DNA of 59,573 nt from Novosphingobium sp. (GTDB taxonomy: Bacteria > Pseudomonadota > Alphaproteobacteria > Sphingomonadales > Sphingomonadaceae), in NCBI GenBank assembly GCA_025356575.1, contig JANXSP010000091.1, forward strand, positions 1-59,573. The letters are read 5' to 3'. How positions within the stretch are numbered: position 1 is the first letter of the stretch; the number at the start of each line of letters is the position of its first letter. The notes under the pieces are model-generated. The model was not told where the DNA came from. It worked only from the letters and a program-made list of their open reading frames with translations, and searched no databases. Both the position numbers and the translations under genes were made by a program. Positions 21,662 to 34,327 of the stretch are shown in pieces.

Positions 21662-23263
21662 ATGGATCAGTTCGACGTAATCGTGATCGGCGGGGGTAGC
21701 GCGGGCAGCGCCGCCGCCGCGCGGATCGCCGCGGACGGCAAGCGCCGGGTCTGTCTGATCGAAGCGGGCGGGACCAACGACAACGCCTTCGTCAAGACCC
21801 CCGGCCTGCTCGCGATGATGCCCAAGAAAAGCAACTGGGCGTTCGATACCGAGCCGATGGCCGGGCTGAACGGGCGCATCGGCTACCAGCGGCGCGGACG
21901 CGGGCTCGGCGGGTCGAGCGCGATCAACGGCATGGTCTATATCCGCGGCAATCCGTGGGATTACGACAACTGGGCCGCGCTCGGCTGCAGCGGGTGGGCG
22001 TGGGACGATGTCCTCCCGGTGTTCCGCCGCCAGGAAGACAACGACCGCGGCGGCGACGCACTCCACGGCAGCGGCGGGCCGTTACATGTCAGCGAGCAAA
22101 TCGCGCCCAGCGGCGTGGGCGAAGCGTTCGTCGAGGCCGCGAGCCGGCTGCAGTTGCCGCGCAACGACGATTTCAACGGGCCCCGGCAAGAAGGCTTCGG
22201 GCTGTATCAGGTGACCCAGAAGAACGGCGAGCGCTGGTCGGCAGCGCGTGCGTTCCTCGATCCGCTCAAGGGCAAGGCCAACCTCGATGTGCGGACCGAT
22301 GCGCTGGTCGAAAAGATCGTGATCGAGGACGGCCGCGCGGTCGGGGTCCAGATCGTGCGCGGCGGCCAAGGCGGGCGCGGGCGCGAGACCTTGCGCGCCA
22401 GCGGCGGCGTGGTGCTGAGCGCGGGCGCGTTCGGCAGCCCGCAAGTGCTGATGCTCTCGGGCATTGGCGACGGCGCGCATCTCGGCGAACACGGCATCGC
22501 GGCGACCCTCGACAAGCCCGCGGTCGGTGCGGACCTCCAGGACCATTGCGATTACCTCGTCGGCTACGATCTCGACGATCCTTCGTTGTTCGGCGGCAGC
22601 CTCAAGGGGCTGTTCCGCGTGGCGCTGGCCATGATCGAGCACCGCCGCCACCGCACCGGGATGATGACCACCAACTTCGCCGAAAGCGGCGGGTTCGTGA
22701 CGCTGGGCAAGGACGCGCCCGCGCCCGACATCCAGTACCACTTCATCCGCGCGATCATCCAGAACCACGGGCGCGACAAGCTCAAGGAACACGGCTTCTC
22801 GCTCCACGCCTGCGTCCTGCGGCCCGAAAGCCGCGGCTGGGTAAAGCTCAACAGCGCCGATCCCGCCGCGCCGCCCGCGATCAACCCCAACTTCCTCTCG
22901 GACGAGCGCGACCTCGTGCTGCTGCGCGAAGGCGCGCGACTGATGCACCGGATCGCCGCAACCCCGCCGCTGTCGGACCTCGGCGCGAAAGAGCGCAGCC
23001 CGGTCGACTACGACAACGATGCCGCCCTCGACGCCCGCATCCGCGCGGTCTCGGACACGATCTACCACCCCGCGGGCACCTGCCGCATGGGCGGCGACGA
23101 CGCCGCGGTGGTCGATCCCACGCTGGCGGTGCGCGGGATCGCCGGGCTGTGGGTTGCCGACGCCAGCATCATGCCGCGGCTGGTCTCGGGCAATACCAAC
23201 GCCCCGAGCATCATGATCGGCGAGCGCGCGGGCGATTTCGTGAAGGCGGCTTTGTCCGCCTGA
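21662..23263 (+). CDS. GMC-family FAD oxidoreductase (choline-dehydrogenase-like)
   Basis: A 533-residue flavoprotein that should oxidise an alcohol. The FAD-binding start is FDVIVIGGGSAGSAAAARIA with an acidic ending LIEAGG, followed by the GMC signature RGRGLGGSSAINGMVYIRG and the C-terminal catalytic-region block YHPAGTCRMG. The family also includes choline dehydrogenase, but substrate is not fixed. It may act after the desaturase-like enzyme, but the pair may also simply be neighbours. ATG 21662 is the natural start. Confidence 0.92.
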   Translation: MDQFDVIVIGGGSAGSAAAARIAADGKRRVCLIEAGGTNDNAFVKTPGLLAMMPKKSNWAFDTEPMAGLNGRIGYQRRGRGLGGSSAINGMVYIRGNPWDYDNWAALGCSGWAWDDVLPVFRRQEDNDRGGDALHGSGGPLHVSEQIAPSGVGEAFVEAASRLQLPRNDDFNGPRQEGFGLYQVTQKNGERWSAARAFLDPLKGKANLDVRTDALVEKIVIEDGRAVGVQIVRGGQGGRGRETLRASGGVVLSAGAFGSPQVLMLSGIGDGAHLGEHGIAATLDKPAVGADLQDHCDYLVGYDLDDPSLFGGSLKGLFRVALAMIEHRRHRTGMMTTNFAESGGFVTLGKDAPAPDIQYHFIRAIIQNHGRDKLKEHGFSLHACVLRPESRGWVKLNSADPAAPPAINPNFLSDERDLVLLREGARLMHRIAATPPLSDLGAKERSPVDYDNDAALDARIRAVSDTIYHPAGTCRMGGDDAAVVDPTLAVRGIAGLWVADASIMPRLVSGNTNAPSIMIGERAGDFVKAALSA

Positions 23264-23349
23264 CGGCGGAGTGCGGTGCCGGCACGCCCCCCGGCCCGGC
23301 ACCGCGCAAGGTCGTGGCAAAGCCGTGACCGGTCCATGCACAAACACAC

Positions 23350-23382
23350 AAAAAAGGCCCGGGCGGCTGGCCCGGGCCTTGA
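23350..23382 (-). terminator. Rho-independent terminator after amt
   Basis: On the minus strand an 11-base stem AAGGCCCGGGC / GCCCGGGCCTT with loop CAGCC is followed by a run of six T. It lies about 80 bases past the amt stop and fits an intrinsic terminator. Confidence 0.85.
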
Positions 23383-23460
23383 GTTGTCGTTCGCAGGAGG
23401 AACGCCTTATGGCGGAACCGGGAGAGGAGAGGAGAACCCGATCCCGCCAAGCTGGTGAAG

Positions 23461-24975
23461 TCAGTAGTTATAGGCCCGCTCGCCGTGTTCGGAGAGGTCG
23501 AGCCCTTCGCGCTCGGCTTCTTCGGTGGGGCGCAGGCCGAACAGCTTGTCGACGATGAAGAACAGGATGGCCGAGCCGACCCCCGACCACACCAGCGTCA
23601 TCAGCACCGCCTTGATCTGGGTGATGAGCTGCGCGCCCATGTCGTAGGTGCCCGGAACCGCGGGGAAGACGGTGTAATCGAACCAGCCCTGGCCGCCGTA
23701 GGCCGGGTTGGCGACGACCGCGGTGCCGATCGCGCCGAAGATTCCGCCGATGCAGTGGACCCCGAACACGTCGAGCGTGTCGTCATACTTGAAGGCGTTT
23801 TTCACCTTGCTGACGAACAGGTAGCACAGCGGCGAGACCAGCAGGCCGAGGACGATCGAGGTCATCGGCGCGCCATAACCCGAGGCCGGGGTGATCGCGA
23901 CGAGGCCCGCGACCGCGCCAGTGGCGCCGCCGAGCATCGACGGTTTGCCGTGGTGGAGCTGTTCGACCACGCACCACGAAACCGCCGCGGCGCAGGTTGC
24001 GAGCATGGTGTTGACGAAGGCCACGCCGGTGACCCCGTTGGCTTCGAGATTGGACCCGGCGTTGAACCCGAACCAGCCGACCCACAGCAGGCTGGCGCCG
24101 ATCATGGTCATCGTCAGGCTGTGCGGCGGGGTGGCTTCCCGGCCATGGCCGATGCGCTTGCCGATCATCAGGCAGCCGACCAGACCGGCGATCCCGGCGT
24201 TGATGTGGACCACGGTGCCCCCGGCGAAATCGAGCGCGCCTTTCTGGAACAGGTAGCCGGCATCGCTGGGGTTGCCCGAAAGGAAATCGGGTCCCGCCCA
24301 GTACCAAACCATGTGCGCGATCGGGGCGTAGATCACGGTCATCCACAGGACCATGAAGATCATCAGCGGGGTGAACTTCACCCGTTCCGCAAACGCCCCG
24401 ACGATCAGCGCCGGAGTGATCATGGCAAAGGTCATCTGGAAGACCATGTAGACCAGTTCGGGGATGTAGACGTTATTCGAGAACGTCGCCGCCATGCTCG
24501 AGCTGGTCACGCCCATCAGGAAGATCTTGCTGAACCCGCCGACGAACGGTGTCGGACCGCCGGTGAACGCCAGCGAGTAGCCCCAGCAAGCCCAGACCAG
24601 CCCGGCCACCGCGACGATCATGAATACCTGCATGCACACGCTGAGCATGTTCTTGGTGCGGACCAGGCCGCCGTAGAACAGCGCGAGGCCGGGAATGCTC
24701 ATCATCAGCACGAGGGCCGAGGCGACGAGCATCCAGGCGGTGTCGCCCTTGTTCATCATCGGCGCCATCTGCGCGGCGGTCGGTGCCTTGATCATCGCGG
24801 CAGCGGCTGCGGTCGCCACGGGCGCCGGAACCGCGGCAGCGGCGGTGGCGACAGCGGCGGCAGTGGTTGCTGCGGCTGCGGCACTGGTTGCCGCGGCGGC
24901 TTGGGCAAAAGCGGAAGTGGCGGCACCGAGTGAAACACCCAGTGCCGCGGCTCCCCCTGCAAGTTTGCGAATCAT
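23461..24975 (-). CDS. amt: Ammonium transporter
   Basis: A 504-residue Amt/MEP channel for ammonium uptake. After a signal peptide MIRKLAGGAAALGVSLGAATSA and an unusually long Ala-rich linker (about residues 26-60), the membrane core begins. Motifs include GLALFYGGLVR, FAERVKFTPL, the pore histidine in VVHINAGIAG and the second in FGVHCIGG. ATG 24975 has a GGGGGA SD at nine bases; an earlier in-frame start lacks it. It is downstream of glnK and shares its sigma-54 promoter, so nitrogen-regulated expression is expected. Confidence 0.95.
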   Translation of the reverse strand: MIRKLAGGAAALGVSLGAATSAFAQAAAATSAAAAATTAAAVATAAAAVPAPVATAAAAAMIKAPTAAQMAPMMNKGDTAWMLVASALVLMMSIPGLALFYGGLVRTKNMLSVCMQVFMIVAVAGLVWACWGYSLAFTGGPTPFVGGFSKIFLMGVTSSSMAATFSNNVYIPELVYMVFQMTFAMITPALIVGAFAERVKFTPLMIFMVLWMTVIYAPIAHMVWYWAGPDFLSGNPSDAGYLFQKGALDFAGGTVVHINAGIAGLVGCLMIGKRIGHGREATPPHSLTMTMIGASLLWVGWFGFNAGSNLEANGVTGVAFVNTMLATCAAAVSWCVVEQLHHGKPSMLGGATGAVAGLVAITPASGYGAPMTSIVLGLLVSPLCYLFVSKVKNAFKYDDTLDVFGVHCIGGIFGAIGTAVVANPAYGGQGWFDYTVFPAVPGTYDMGAQLITQIKAVLMTLVWSGVGSAILFFIVDKLFGLRPTEEAEREGLDLSEHGERAYNY

Positions 24976-25031
24976 CGAATTTTTCCCCCGGATCGAGAAG
25001 GTGTAAGTTGCGCCGTTGACGGCATCGCCGC

Positions 25032-26242
<1,211 letters not shown>

Positions 26243-26255
26243 GGGGCGGCAACGC

Positions 26256-26852
26256 TCAGGCGAGCGGTCCTTTCCCGGCAATCGCCGGGGTGTCGCCCGC
26301 GATATAACGATCGGTCGGCCGCGCCGGGAGCCCGTCGATCGAGCGGTCGCGCACCCGCATCTTCGCCGCCCACTGCGCCGGATCGGACTGGGCGTGATAC
26401 TTGACCAGTGTCGCGCGCTCCTTCTCCAGCATCATCACCGGCACTCCCCAACCACAACTGGTCTGGACGCTCTCGACCGCGATGTCGAAGATCTGGCGGG
26501 TTCCGGGGAGCAGCGTGAACTGCGCCGCAAGCTCGCTCCAGCCGGCGTCGGCGGGGAGCACCGCAGCGCCGCGGCCGTAAATCCGCAGGATCAGCGCGGG
26601 CTGTTCGAAATTGCACATCATGATCGTGATCCGCCCGTCGGCGATGAGATGCGCGTTGGTCTCGTTGCCTGACCCGCCGAGGTCGAGATATGCGACGCGG
26701 CTGGGCGAGAGCACCCGGAACGTGTCGTGGAGCCCCTTGGGGCTGAGGTTGATCCGCGTGCCCCCGCCGGCCGCGGTGGCGACGAAGTACACCGACTGCC
26801 GCGCGATCATCGCGATGTCGGCCTCGCTCAGCGTGTCGGTGAAATCGGCCAT
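26256..26852 (-). CDS. Pyridoxamine 5'-phosphate oxidase-related FMN-binding protein
   Basis: A 198-residue split-barrel flavoprotein of the PNPOx-like family. The segment YFVATAAGGGTRINLSPKG is typical of the FMN-binding part; later SCGWGVPVMMLEKERATL and the C-terminal RDRSIDGLPARP fit the sulfonate/pyridoxal-like subfamily seen in proteobacteria. The ATG at 26852 begins MADFTDTLSEADI. No role in vitamin B6 need be assumed; many relatives are general flavin/heme-linked stress proteins. Confidence 0.88.
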   Translation of the reverse strand: MADFTDTLSEADIAMIARQSVYFVATAAGGGTRINLSPKGLHDTFRVLSPSRVAYLDLGGSGNETNAHLIADGRITIMMCNFEQPALILRIYGRGAAVLPADAGWSELAAQFTLLPGTRQIFDIAVESVQTSCGWGVPVMMLEKERATLVKYHAQSDPAQWAAKMRVRDRSIDGLPARPTDRYIAGDTPAIAGKGPLA

Positions 26853-26918
26853 CAAACGAACGTATGCGGGCGGAGCGTGCTGGGCAAGAAGGAAGGTTTG
26901 TCCACAACCGCCCGGCTT

Positions 26919-26991
26919 CCCCGCGAAGGCGGGGACCAGGTGCCGCCAGGGCGGGAATGGCCGGCGGGGACCCCCGCCTTCGCGGGGGAGC
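26919..26991. repeat. Inverted pair of palindromic intergenic repeats
   Basis: A CCCCGCGAAGGCGGGG palindrome (26919-26935) and the opposite-orientation copy CCCCCGCCTTCGCGGGGG (26971-26988) lie between the PNPOx-like gene and prfC. Such short GC-rich palindromes recur at 50470 and near 53040. They can form hairpins and resemble REP/REPIN elements. Confidence 0.75.
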
Positions 26992-27003
26992 GGCGGACGG
27001 GGT

Positions 27004-28530
<1,527 letters not shown>

Positions 28531-28553
28531 AATGTCAGTCCATCGAGAGCATC

Positions 28554-28643
28554 GTCACCCTGAACCTGTTTCAGGGTCCTTTTCGCCCCACCGGCCGCCG
28601 ATCCGGAGGCGCGATGGATCCTGAAACGAGTTCAGGATCACGG
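28554..28643. repeat. Opposed palindromic repeats between pheT and prfC
   Basis: A repeat GTCACCCTGAACCTGTTTCA followed by GGGTCC (28554-28579) and an opposite copy GGATCCTGAAACGAGTTCAG with ATCACGG (28616-28643) flank a short spacer. Both contain CCTGAA-like arms that form hairpins, and the two can pair with each other. This is a second family of dispersed intergenic repeat. Confidence 0.75.
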
Positions 28644-28680
28644 GACGGGGGCCGCGATAGCGGCGCGGCTGGCGGCCTTG

Positions 28681-31092
28681 CTAGCCGCGCAAAACCGCAC
28701 CCAGCTTCGTCGCCGCCGCGGTGATGCGTTCGGCGATGGCCTTGAGTTCGGCTTCGGCAAAGCTCTTGTCGCCAGGCTGGAGCGTAACCTCGATGCCAAG
28801 CGACTTGTGGCCATCGGGCACGCCTGCCCCGCGGAAATCGTCGAACAGCCGCGCGCCGGTGATCGCGGCCTTATCCGCGCTGCGCACCGCGCGGACGAGA
28901 TCGCCCGCGGGCAGCGCGAGCGGCACGATGAACGCGAAGTCGCGCGTCACGCCCTGGAGCGCGGGCGGGGCATAGGCGGGCCGGGCAAACTCGCCCGCGC
29001 CGCGCTTGGCGGGGATGGCGTCAAGGAACAGTTCGACTGCGGCGACCGGCACATCGATATCGAATTTCGCGAGCGTGGCCGGGTGGAGCATCCCGAACCG
29101 CGCAAGCACGGTCCTCGGCCCGAGCCGGAGCGTGCCGGATTGGCCGGGGTGGAACTGGCCGCCGGCCTCGCCCATGACTTGCAGGTTGGAAGTCGGAGCG
29201 CCCGCTTCGGCGAGCAGCACCAACGCCTCGGCCTTGGCATCGAAGGCATCGAACGCCGCAGCCTTGCCCGAAGCCCAGCCGCGCGGGGTCTTATCGCCCA
29301 AGAGCACCGCGGCGAGCGTCAGGCGTTCGTCGCTACGGTTGTTCTCTCCGCGCAGATAGCGCCGACCGATTTCGAACAGCCGCAGGCTGTCCGCGCCGCG
29401 TGCAAGGTTGCGCTGCGCGGCCGCAAGCAGTCCGGGCAGCAGCGACGGGCGCATGACCTTCATGTCCTCGCTGATCGGGTTGGCGAGCGTCCACAGGAAG
29501 CCGTTCCCTTCGGCGAAGGCATCGGCCTGCGCCTGGGGCAAGAACGACCACGTTACCGCCTCGTTGAGCCCGCGCGCGGCGGCGGCGCGGCGGACGCGGC
29601 GTTCGAGCTTCTGCGCGGGGGTCGCAGTCGGGCGCGCCACGCCATCCGCACGGGGCAGCGCGACGCTGGCGACTTTGTCGAGCCCCTCGATCCGGACGAC
29701 TTCCTCGACCAGGTCGGGCGCGGCGTCGATGTCGCGGCGCCAGGTCGGGACGGTGACCGTCCAGTCGGGGGCGACCCCGAAACCGAGCGATTGCAGGATA
29801 GTCTTTTGGCGCTCGGGTGCGACCTCGAGCCCGCCCAGCCGCTGCGCCAGCGCGGGGTCGTAAACCACTGTTCGCGGTGTCGTTGGCGGCGAGCCCGCGC
29901 GGGTGATCGCGCTGGCCGTGCCGCCGCAATGCTCGAGCACGAGGTGCACCGCGATCGCCAGTCCGTCGTCGAGGAACGCTGGATCGACCCCGCGCTCGAA
30001 CCGCTGGCGCGCATCGCTGGTCAGCGCGAGCGCCTGGCCGGTGCGGGCGATGTGATCGGGGTCGAAATAGGCGCATTCGATCAGCACGTCGGCGGTCGCT
30101 TCGGACACGCCCGAGAGCGCGCCGCCCATGATCCCGGCGATGTCGTGGACATGGGCATCGTCGGCGATCACGGTCATCGCCTCAGTCAGCGTGTAGGTCT
30201 TGCCGTTGAGCGCCTCGACCGTTTCGCCGCTGCGTGCGCGCCGCGCCACCAACGGCCCGGACAGCTTGGCGCGGTCGTAGACATGCAGTGGCCGCCCGAG
30301 ATCGAGCGAGACGAAGTTGGTGATGTCGACCAGCACCGAGATCGGCTTCTGTCCCACAGCAATCAGCTTGGCGCGCAGCCACGGCGGCGAAGCGCCGTTG
30401 GTCACGCCGCTGACCGCCTGCGCGAAGAACGCCGGGCAGCCAGCAGGGTCGTCGGTGCGGACATCTGGGGCTGGTCCGGCGCCTGCAATCGGCGCGAGCG
30501 CAGCCATCCGGTAGGCCTCGTGGAGCGGCTTGAGCGCGCCCAGCCCGGCCGCGGCAAGATCGCGTGCGATCCCGCGCACGCCCATGCAGTCCTGGCGGTT
30601 GGGCGTGACCGAGACATCGATCACCGGGTCCGACCCGGCATAGTCGGCGTAGGCCATGCCGATCGGCGCATCGCCGGGAAGCTCGATGATCCCGTCATGC
30701 TCGTCGCCGAGCTCAAGCTCGCGGACCGAGCACATCATCCCGTTCGATTCCACACCGCGGATCGCCGACACCTTGAGCTCCATGCCGTTCGCCGGAACCA
30801 CCGCGCCAGGCCGCCCGAGCACCCCGATCAGCCCGGCACGCGCATTCGGCGCACCGCAGACGACCTGCAGCGGACCTCCGTCGCCGGCATCCACGCTGAG
30901 CACCTGGAGCTTGTCCGTCTGCGGATGTCGTTCGGCGCTGATGACCCGCGCCACGTTGAACCCAGCAAGTCTTGCCGCGGGATCGTCGACCCCCTCGACC
31001 TCAAGCCCGATGCGGTTGAGCGCGGCGAGGATCGCGGTAAGATCCGCGGTCGTCTCGAGATGCTCCTTGAGCCAGCTCAGTGTGAACTTCAT
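28681..31092 (-). CDS. pheT: Phenylalanyl-tRNA synthetase beta subunit
   Basis: An 803-residue beta subunit of the alpha2-beta2 synthetase. N-terminal B1 domain opens [15 protein letters not shown], the tRNA-binding-like B2 region holds [12 protein letters not shown] and [16 protein letters not shown], and VTPNRQ. Catalytic-like domains B6-B7 carry [12 protein letters not shown] and [17 protein letters not shown]; the C-terminal anticodon-binding ferredoxin-like B8 has [14 protein letters not shown] 31092 overlaps the pheS stop as ATGA, so translation is coupled to pheS. Confidence 0.97.
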   Translation of the reverse strand: MKFTLSWLKEHLETTADLTAILAALNRIGLEVEGVDDPAARLAGFNVARVISAERHPQTDKLQVLSVDAGDGGPLQVVCGAPNARAGLIGVLGRPGAVVPANGMELKVSAIRGVESNGMMCSVRELELGDEHDGIIELPGDAPIGMAYADYAGSDPVIDVSVTPNRQDCMGVRGIARDLAAAGLGALKPLHEAYRMAALAPIAGAGPAPDVRTDDPAGCPAFFAQAVSGVTNGASPPWLRAKLIAVGQKPISVLVDITNFVSLDLGRPLHVYDRAKLSGPLVARRARSGETVEALNGKTYTLTEAMTVIADDAHVHDIAGIMGGALSGVSEATADVLIECAYFDPDHIARTGQALALTSDARQRFERGVDPAFLDDGLAIAVHLVLEHCGGTASAITRAGSPPTTPRTVVYDPALAQRLGGLEVAPERQKTILQSLGFGVAPDWTVTVPTWRRDIDAAPDLVEEVVRIEGLDKVASVALPRADGVARPTATPAQKLERRVRRAAAARGLNEAVTWSFLPQAQADAFAEGNGFLWTLANPISEDMKVMRPSLLPGLLAAAQRNLARGADSLRLFEIGRRYLRGENNRSDERLTLAAVLLGDKTPRGWASGKAAAFDAFDAKAEALVLLAEAGAPTSNLQVMGEAGGQFHPGQSGTLRLGPRTVLARFGMLHPATLAKFDIDVPVAAVELFLDAIPAKRGAGEFARPAYAPPALQGVTRDFAFIVPLALPAGDLVRAVRSADKAAITGARLFDDFRGAGVPDGHKSLGIEVTLQPGDKSFAEAELKAIAERITAAATKLGAVLRG

Positions 31093-32213
31093 GCGCGTGA
31101 CCCCACGCCGGCCGACAGCGTCGGCACGTCGAGCGGCGAAAACGCATAATGCGCCAGCCACCGCGCATCGCCGTCGAAGAACGCGCGCAGATCGTCCATC
31201 GCGTATTTGAGCATCGCCAGCCGGTCGACCCCGACCCCGAACGCGAAGCCCGACCATTCGCCGGGATCGAGCCCGCCGAACGCGATCACCTTGCGGTTCA
31301 CCATCCCCGAACCGAGCAGTTCCATCCACCCGCAACCGGGCGCATCGCCGTCACCGCCCAGTGCCCGCCGGGCACCATTCAGGGTCCAGCCGACATCGAC
31401 CTCTACCGAAGGCTCGGTAAACGGAAAGTAGCTGGGGCGCAGGCGCAGGACGATATCGTCACGCTTGAAGAACGCCTTGAGGAACGTCTCGAGCGTCCAT
31501 TTGAGGTGGCCGAGGTGAATTCCGCGGTCGATCACCAGGCCTTCGATCTGGTGGAACATCGGAGTGTGCGTGGCATCGCTGTCCGAGCGGTAGACCCGGC
31601 CCGGGGCGATGATCCGCAAGGGCGCGCCCCCCGGGTGCCTGCTGACGACGTCCAGCATCGTGCGGATCTGGACCGGGCTGGTGTGTGTGCGCAGCAGCAT
31701 CTGCGGCGCGTCCGCTTGCCTGTCCTCGGCAGCCTCGAAATAGAAGGTATCGTGCATCGCCCGCGCGGGGTGGCTTTCGGGCATGTTGAGCGCGGTGAAA
31801 TTGTGCCAGTCGTCCTCGATCTCGGGCCCGGTGGCGACCGCGAATCCCATGTCGGCGAAAATTTCCGCCAGTTCGTCCATCACCTGGCTGACCGGGTGGA
31901 GCGAACCGCGCGGGGTCTCGGGCGCGGGCAGCGTCAGGTCGACCGTCTCGCCCGCGAGCCTGGCCTCCAGCGCGGCAGAGGCCAGCGCATCCTTGCGCGC
32001 GGTGAGCGCCGCGGTGACGGTTTCGCGCAGGCCGTGGATCGCCGGGCCGCGCGCGGTGCGTTCCTCGGGGCTCATCGCGCCCATGGTCTTGAGCAACGCC
32101 GAAATGCTGCCCGCTTTGCCCAGCAACGCCACGCGTACGGCTTCCAGTGCCTCGCCATCGCCGGCGGCGGCAATGCGGCTCAGCGCATCGGCAGAAAGGG
32201 CAGCAATATCCAC
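31089..32213 (-). CDS. pheS: Phenylalanyl-tRNA synthetase alpha subunit
   Basis: A 374-residue alpha subunit that activates phenylalanine. N-terminal coiled coil (residues about 1-90) is followed by the class II core with motif 2 region [15 protein letters not shown] and the motif 3 [13 protein letters not shown]. The phenylalanine-binding [14 protein letters not shown] is visible. No clear attenuator was found upstream. It forms one operon with pheT. Confidence 0.97.
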   Translation of the reverse strand: MDIAALSADALSRIAAAGDGEALEAVRVALLGKAGSISALLKTMGAMSPEERTARGPAIHGLRETVTAALTARKDALASAALEARLAGETVDLTLPAPETPRGSLHPVSQVMDELAEIFADMGFAVATGPEIEDDWHNFTALNMPESHPARAMHDTFYFEAAEDRQADAPQMLLRTHTSPVQIRTMLDVVSRHPGGAPLRIIAPGRVYRSDSDATHTPMFHQIEGLVIDRGIHLGHLKWTLETFLKAFFKRDDIVLRLRPSYFPFTEPSVEVDVGWTLNGARRALGGDGDAPGCGWMELLGSGMVNRKVIAFGGLDPGEWSGFAFGVGVDRLAMLKYAMDDLRAFFDGDARWLAHYAFSPLDVPTLSAGVGSRA

Positions 32214-32305
32214 GGCGGTTCGTTCTTCTTCGGCGGTCGGGTAAGCTGCGGGTTCCCTTAGCCACCCGCGCCGCGCTGCCCAACCTTAAAAGTCAGGGGC
32301 CGGGG

Positions 32306-33187
32306 TCAGGGTCGGTGCAGCCCCTGGACCGCCTCGCCCATCGCCTCGGCGCGGGCGCGGACCGCGGCGCCGAGCACGGGCTTGGGCTGCGCGCCATAGG
32401 CGCTCGGGCTCATCCCCATGAACCGGCGGAAGTCGCGGACGAAATGTGCCTGATCGTGATACTGCCAATCGAGCGTGGCCAGCCAGGTCAGCGAAGGATC
32501 GAGCATGAACTGCGCCAGGCTGCGCAAGAAGCGCTGGCGCCGCAGCAGCAGCTTGGGCGAGAACCCGAACGCCCGCAGCGCCACGCGCTCGAGCGTGCGG
32601 GGGGCGATCCCCGCATGCTCGCACAGCGCCGCAACGCTATCGACCGTGCTGTCGACGAGCGCGGTGTGGACCGCGACGATCCGCGCCGCGTCCTGCGCGG
32701 GTTCGCCCAGCAGCGCCGCCAGATGGGCGGCAATCGCGGCGGCCTCGGCGGGCGGGTCGAGGCCGATCGCGGCCAGCGCGCGATCGAGGATCAGCAGATG
32801 CGCGAACGCGGGGTCCTCGTCCGCGGCCACCAGGCGGTCGGCATAGTGCGCGGCGGGGACCCGCATGAGCTGCGCCCAGCCGAGCGGGAGCAGCCCGATA
32901 CCCCAGGTCCGCATCGCCCCGGTCTGGAACTGCATCGCCCGGCACGTCGGCCCGGCGCCGAGCACCCGCGGCGTCGCGACCAGCGTCGCGCCGGCGGGTG
33001 CCGCCCCGATCGGGCCACCCGTGGTGATCCGCATGTTGGCCCATTCGGGGTGGAGCATGTCGGTCACGGTCTCGCCCACGGGCAGCGCGACCTCGGTCAG
33101 ATAGATCGTCGATATGAGCGGGGCGAGCGCGGGCGGCGGACGGAAGAACCGCGTCGAAACCGCATTGTGGGGCGACCCGCCGTGCAT
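32306..33187 (-). CDS. AraC-family transcriptional regulator
   Basis: A 293-residue regulator with a C-terminal AraC-type double HTH (about residues 195-280): SVAALCEHAGIAPRTLERVA then LDWQYHDQAHFVRDFRRF with the final MGMSPSAYG. The N-terminal domain is an unrecognised ligand-binding domain (IYLTEVALPVG, RITTGGPIGAAP). It starts near the divergent secreted SH3-like gene, which may be a target. Target and effector cannot be read from the sequence. Confidence 0.85.
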   Translation of the reverse strand: MHGGSPHNAVSTRFFRPPPALAPLISTIYLTEVALPVGETVTDMLHPEWANMRITTGGPIGAAPAGATLVATPRVLGAGPTCRAMQFQTGAMRTWGIGLLPLGWAQLMRVPAAHYADRLVAADEDPAFAHLLILDRALAAIGLDPPAEAAAIAAHLAALLGEPAQDAARIVAVHTALVDSTVDSVAALCEHAGIAPRTLERVALRAFGFSPKLLLRRQRFLRSLAQFMLDPSLTWLATLDWQYHDQAHFVRDFRRFMGMSPSAYGAQPKPVLGAAVRARAEAMGEAVQGLHRP

Positions 33188-33347
33188 CGACCGAAGGTTA
33201 CCGGGCGCGGTAGTCCGCGCGATACCCTGTATTGGGGATAGCGCGCAGCGCTGCGGGGTGTCGTATTCCTACACGGCCGCAGGTTCGGCCGGGCTGAACA
33301 TTTTCGAGGGCTTGCGCGACCTGGCGCGGCAACAGGGGGATTTTCCG

Positions 33348-34247
33348 ATGACCAATATCGCCGCGCGCCGCGCCGCGCTTGCCGCCGCCACCACGCTGGC
33401 CGTGCTTGCCTTGGGCAGCGCGAGCACCGCTTACGCCGCTAAGGCTCCCCCGGTGACGCTGGCCCACTGCGAAGCATCGATGGGCACGATCGCCATCGTC
33501 GACGGGGATGTTGCCGGCTGGACCAAATACAACCTCGGCAGCCCACGCGAACTGATCAACGCGATGGCGACCGAATCGGGCTGCTTCACCCCGATCAACG
33601 CCGCGACCGGACAACCCGCACGGTTCCTCGTGACCGCGATCGCGGGCGAGCAGGAAGACGTCGACCGCACGATCGGGGCGGTTCAGACCGCCGCGGTCGA
33701 AGGTCTCGTCCGCTCGGGCGCGGCTGCCCAGGTGCTCGGCCGCGTGCCGATGGGCGGGGCGATGCTGGGGATGCTCGGCGGGCTCGGCGGCAAGAAGAAA
33801 ACCATCGCTGCAGGCTTGCGCGTGGTCAGCCCGTCGAACGGGATGACCCTGGCGACGGGCACCGGATCGGTCACCAAATCGACGCTGACCTTCGGCGGAG
33901 TTGGCGGCTGGGCCTCGGGCGCAGCGGCGGCCGGCTATGGCTCGAGCAAGGACGGGCAAAGCCTGACCGAGGCGTTCATGATCGCGTTCAACCGGCTCGC
34001 GGCGCAGCAAGGCGCGATGAGCGCCGCCCCGCAAGCCAGCGGGGGCAGCACTGCCCCGTCGGCCAAGCTGGCGACTGTCGCGGTCGATACCCAGATGCGC
34101 GCGACCCCGGCGGCGAACGGTGCGGTCGTGCGGGCGCTGCGGGCCTCGACCACGCTGACCCCGACCGGACGGCGCGAGGGGCTGTTCGTGGAAGTGACCG
34201 ATTCGTTCGGCACGCGCGGCTGGGTCTCGGTCGAAAACCTGCGATAG
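33348..34247 (+). CDS. Exported protein with C-terminal SH3-like domain
   Basis: A 299-residue exported protein. ATG 33348 has CAGGGGGA at a seven-base distance. Signal peptide to about residue 30 (ALGSASTAYAAK), then a region beginning LAHCEASMGTIAIVDGDV with a hydrophobic-beta pattern and VDRTIGAVQTAAVEGLVRSG that resembles the CsgG-like fold of curli-type assembly factors. Gly-rich GMLGGLGGKKK follows. The end, VDTQMRATPAANGAVVRALRA with TRGWVSVENLR, is a bacterial SH3 domain, usually peptidoglycan-binding. Likely a periplasmic envelope protein; function unknown. Confidence 0.8.
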   Translation: MTNIAARRAALAAATTLAVLALGSASTAYAAKAPPVTLAHCEASMGTIAIVDGDVAGWTKYNLGSPRELINAMATESGCFTPINAATGQPARFLVTAIAGEQEDVDRTIGAVQTAAVEGLVRSGAAAQVLGRVPMGGAMLGMLGGLGGKKKTIAAGLRVVSPSNGMTLATGTGSVTKSTLTFGGVGGWASGAAAAGYGSSKDGQSLTEAFMIAFNRLAAQQGAMSAAPQASGGSTAPSAKLATVAVDTQMRATPAANGAVVRALRASTTLTPTGRREGLFVEVTDSFGTRGWVSVENLR

Positions 34248-34265
34248 AGCGCGCTATCGCACGAC

Positions 34266-34303
34266 AAAAAAAGGGCGCGGCGGGTATCCCCGGCTGCGCC
34301 CTT
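34266..34303 (-). terminator. Rho-independent terminator after rplT
   Basis: On the minus strand a GGGCGC...GCGCCC stem extended by inner GCC/GGC pairing is followed by TTTTTTT. It is 25 bases after the rplT stop. On the plus strand the same stem is followed by a T-rich TTGTTCTTT, so it may also terminate the exported SH3 gene. Confidence 0.85.
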
Positions 34304-34327
34304 GTTCTTTGCCTTGCGGCGGACCGC

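Noticed and set aside
28678..31149. Plus-strand open frame across pheT
   Set aside because: No motif and explained by the codon structure of pheT.
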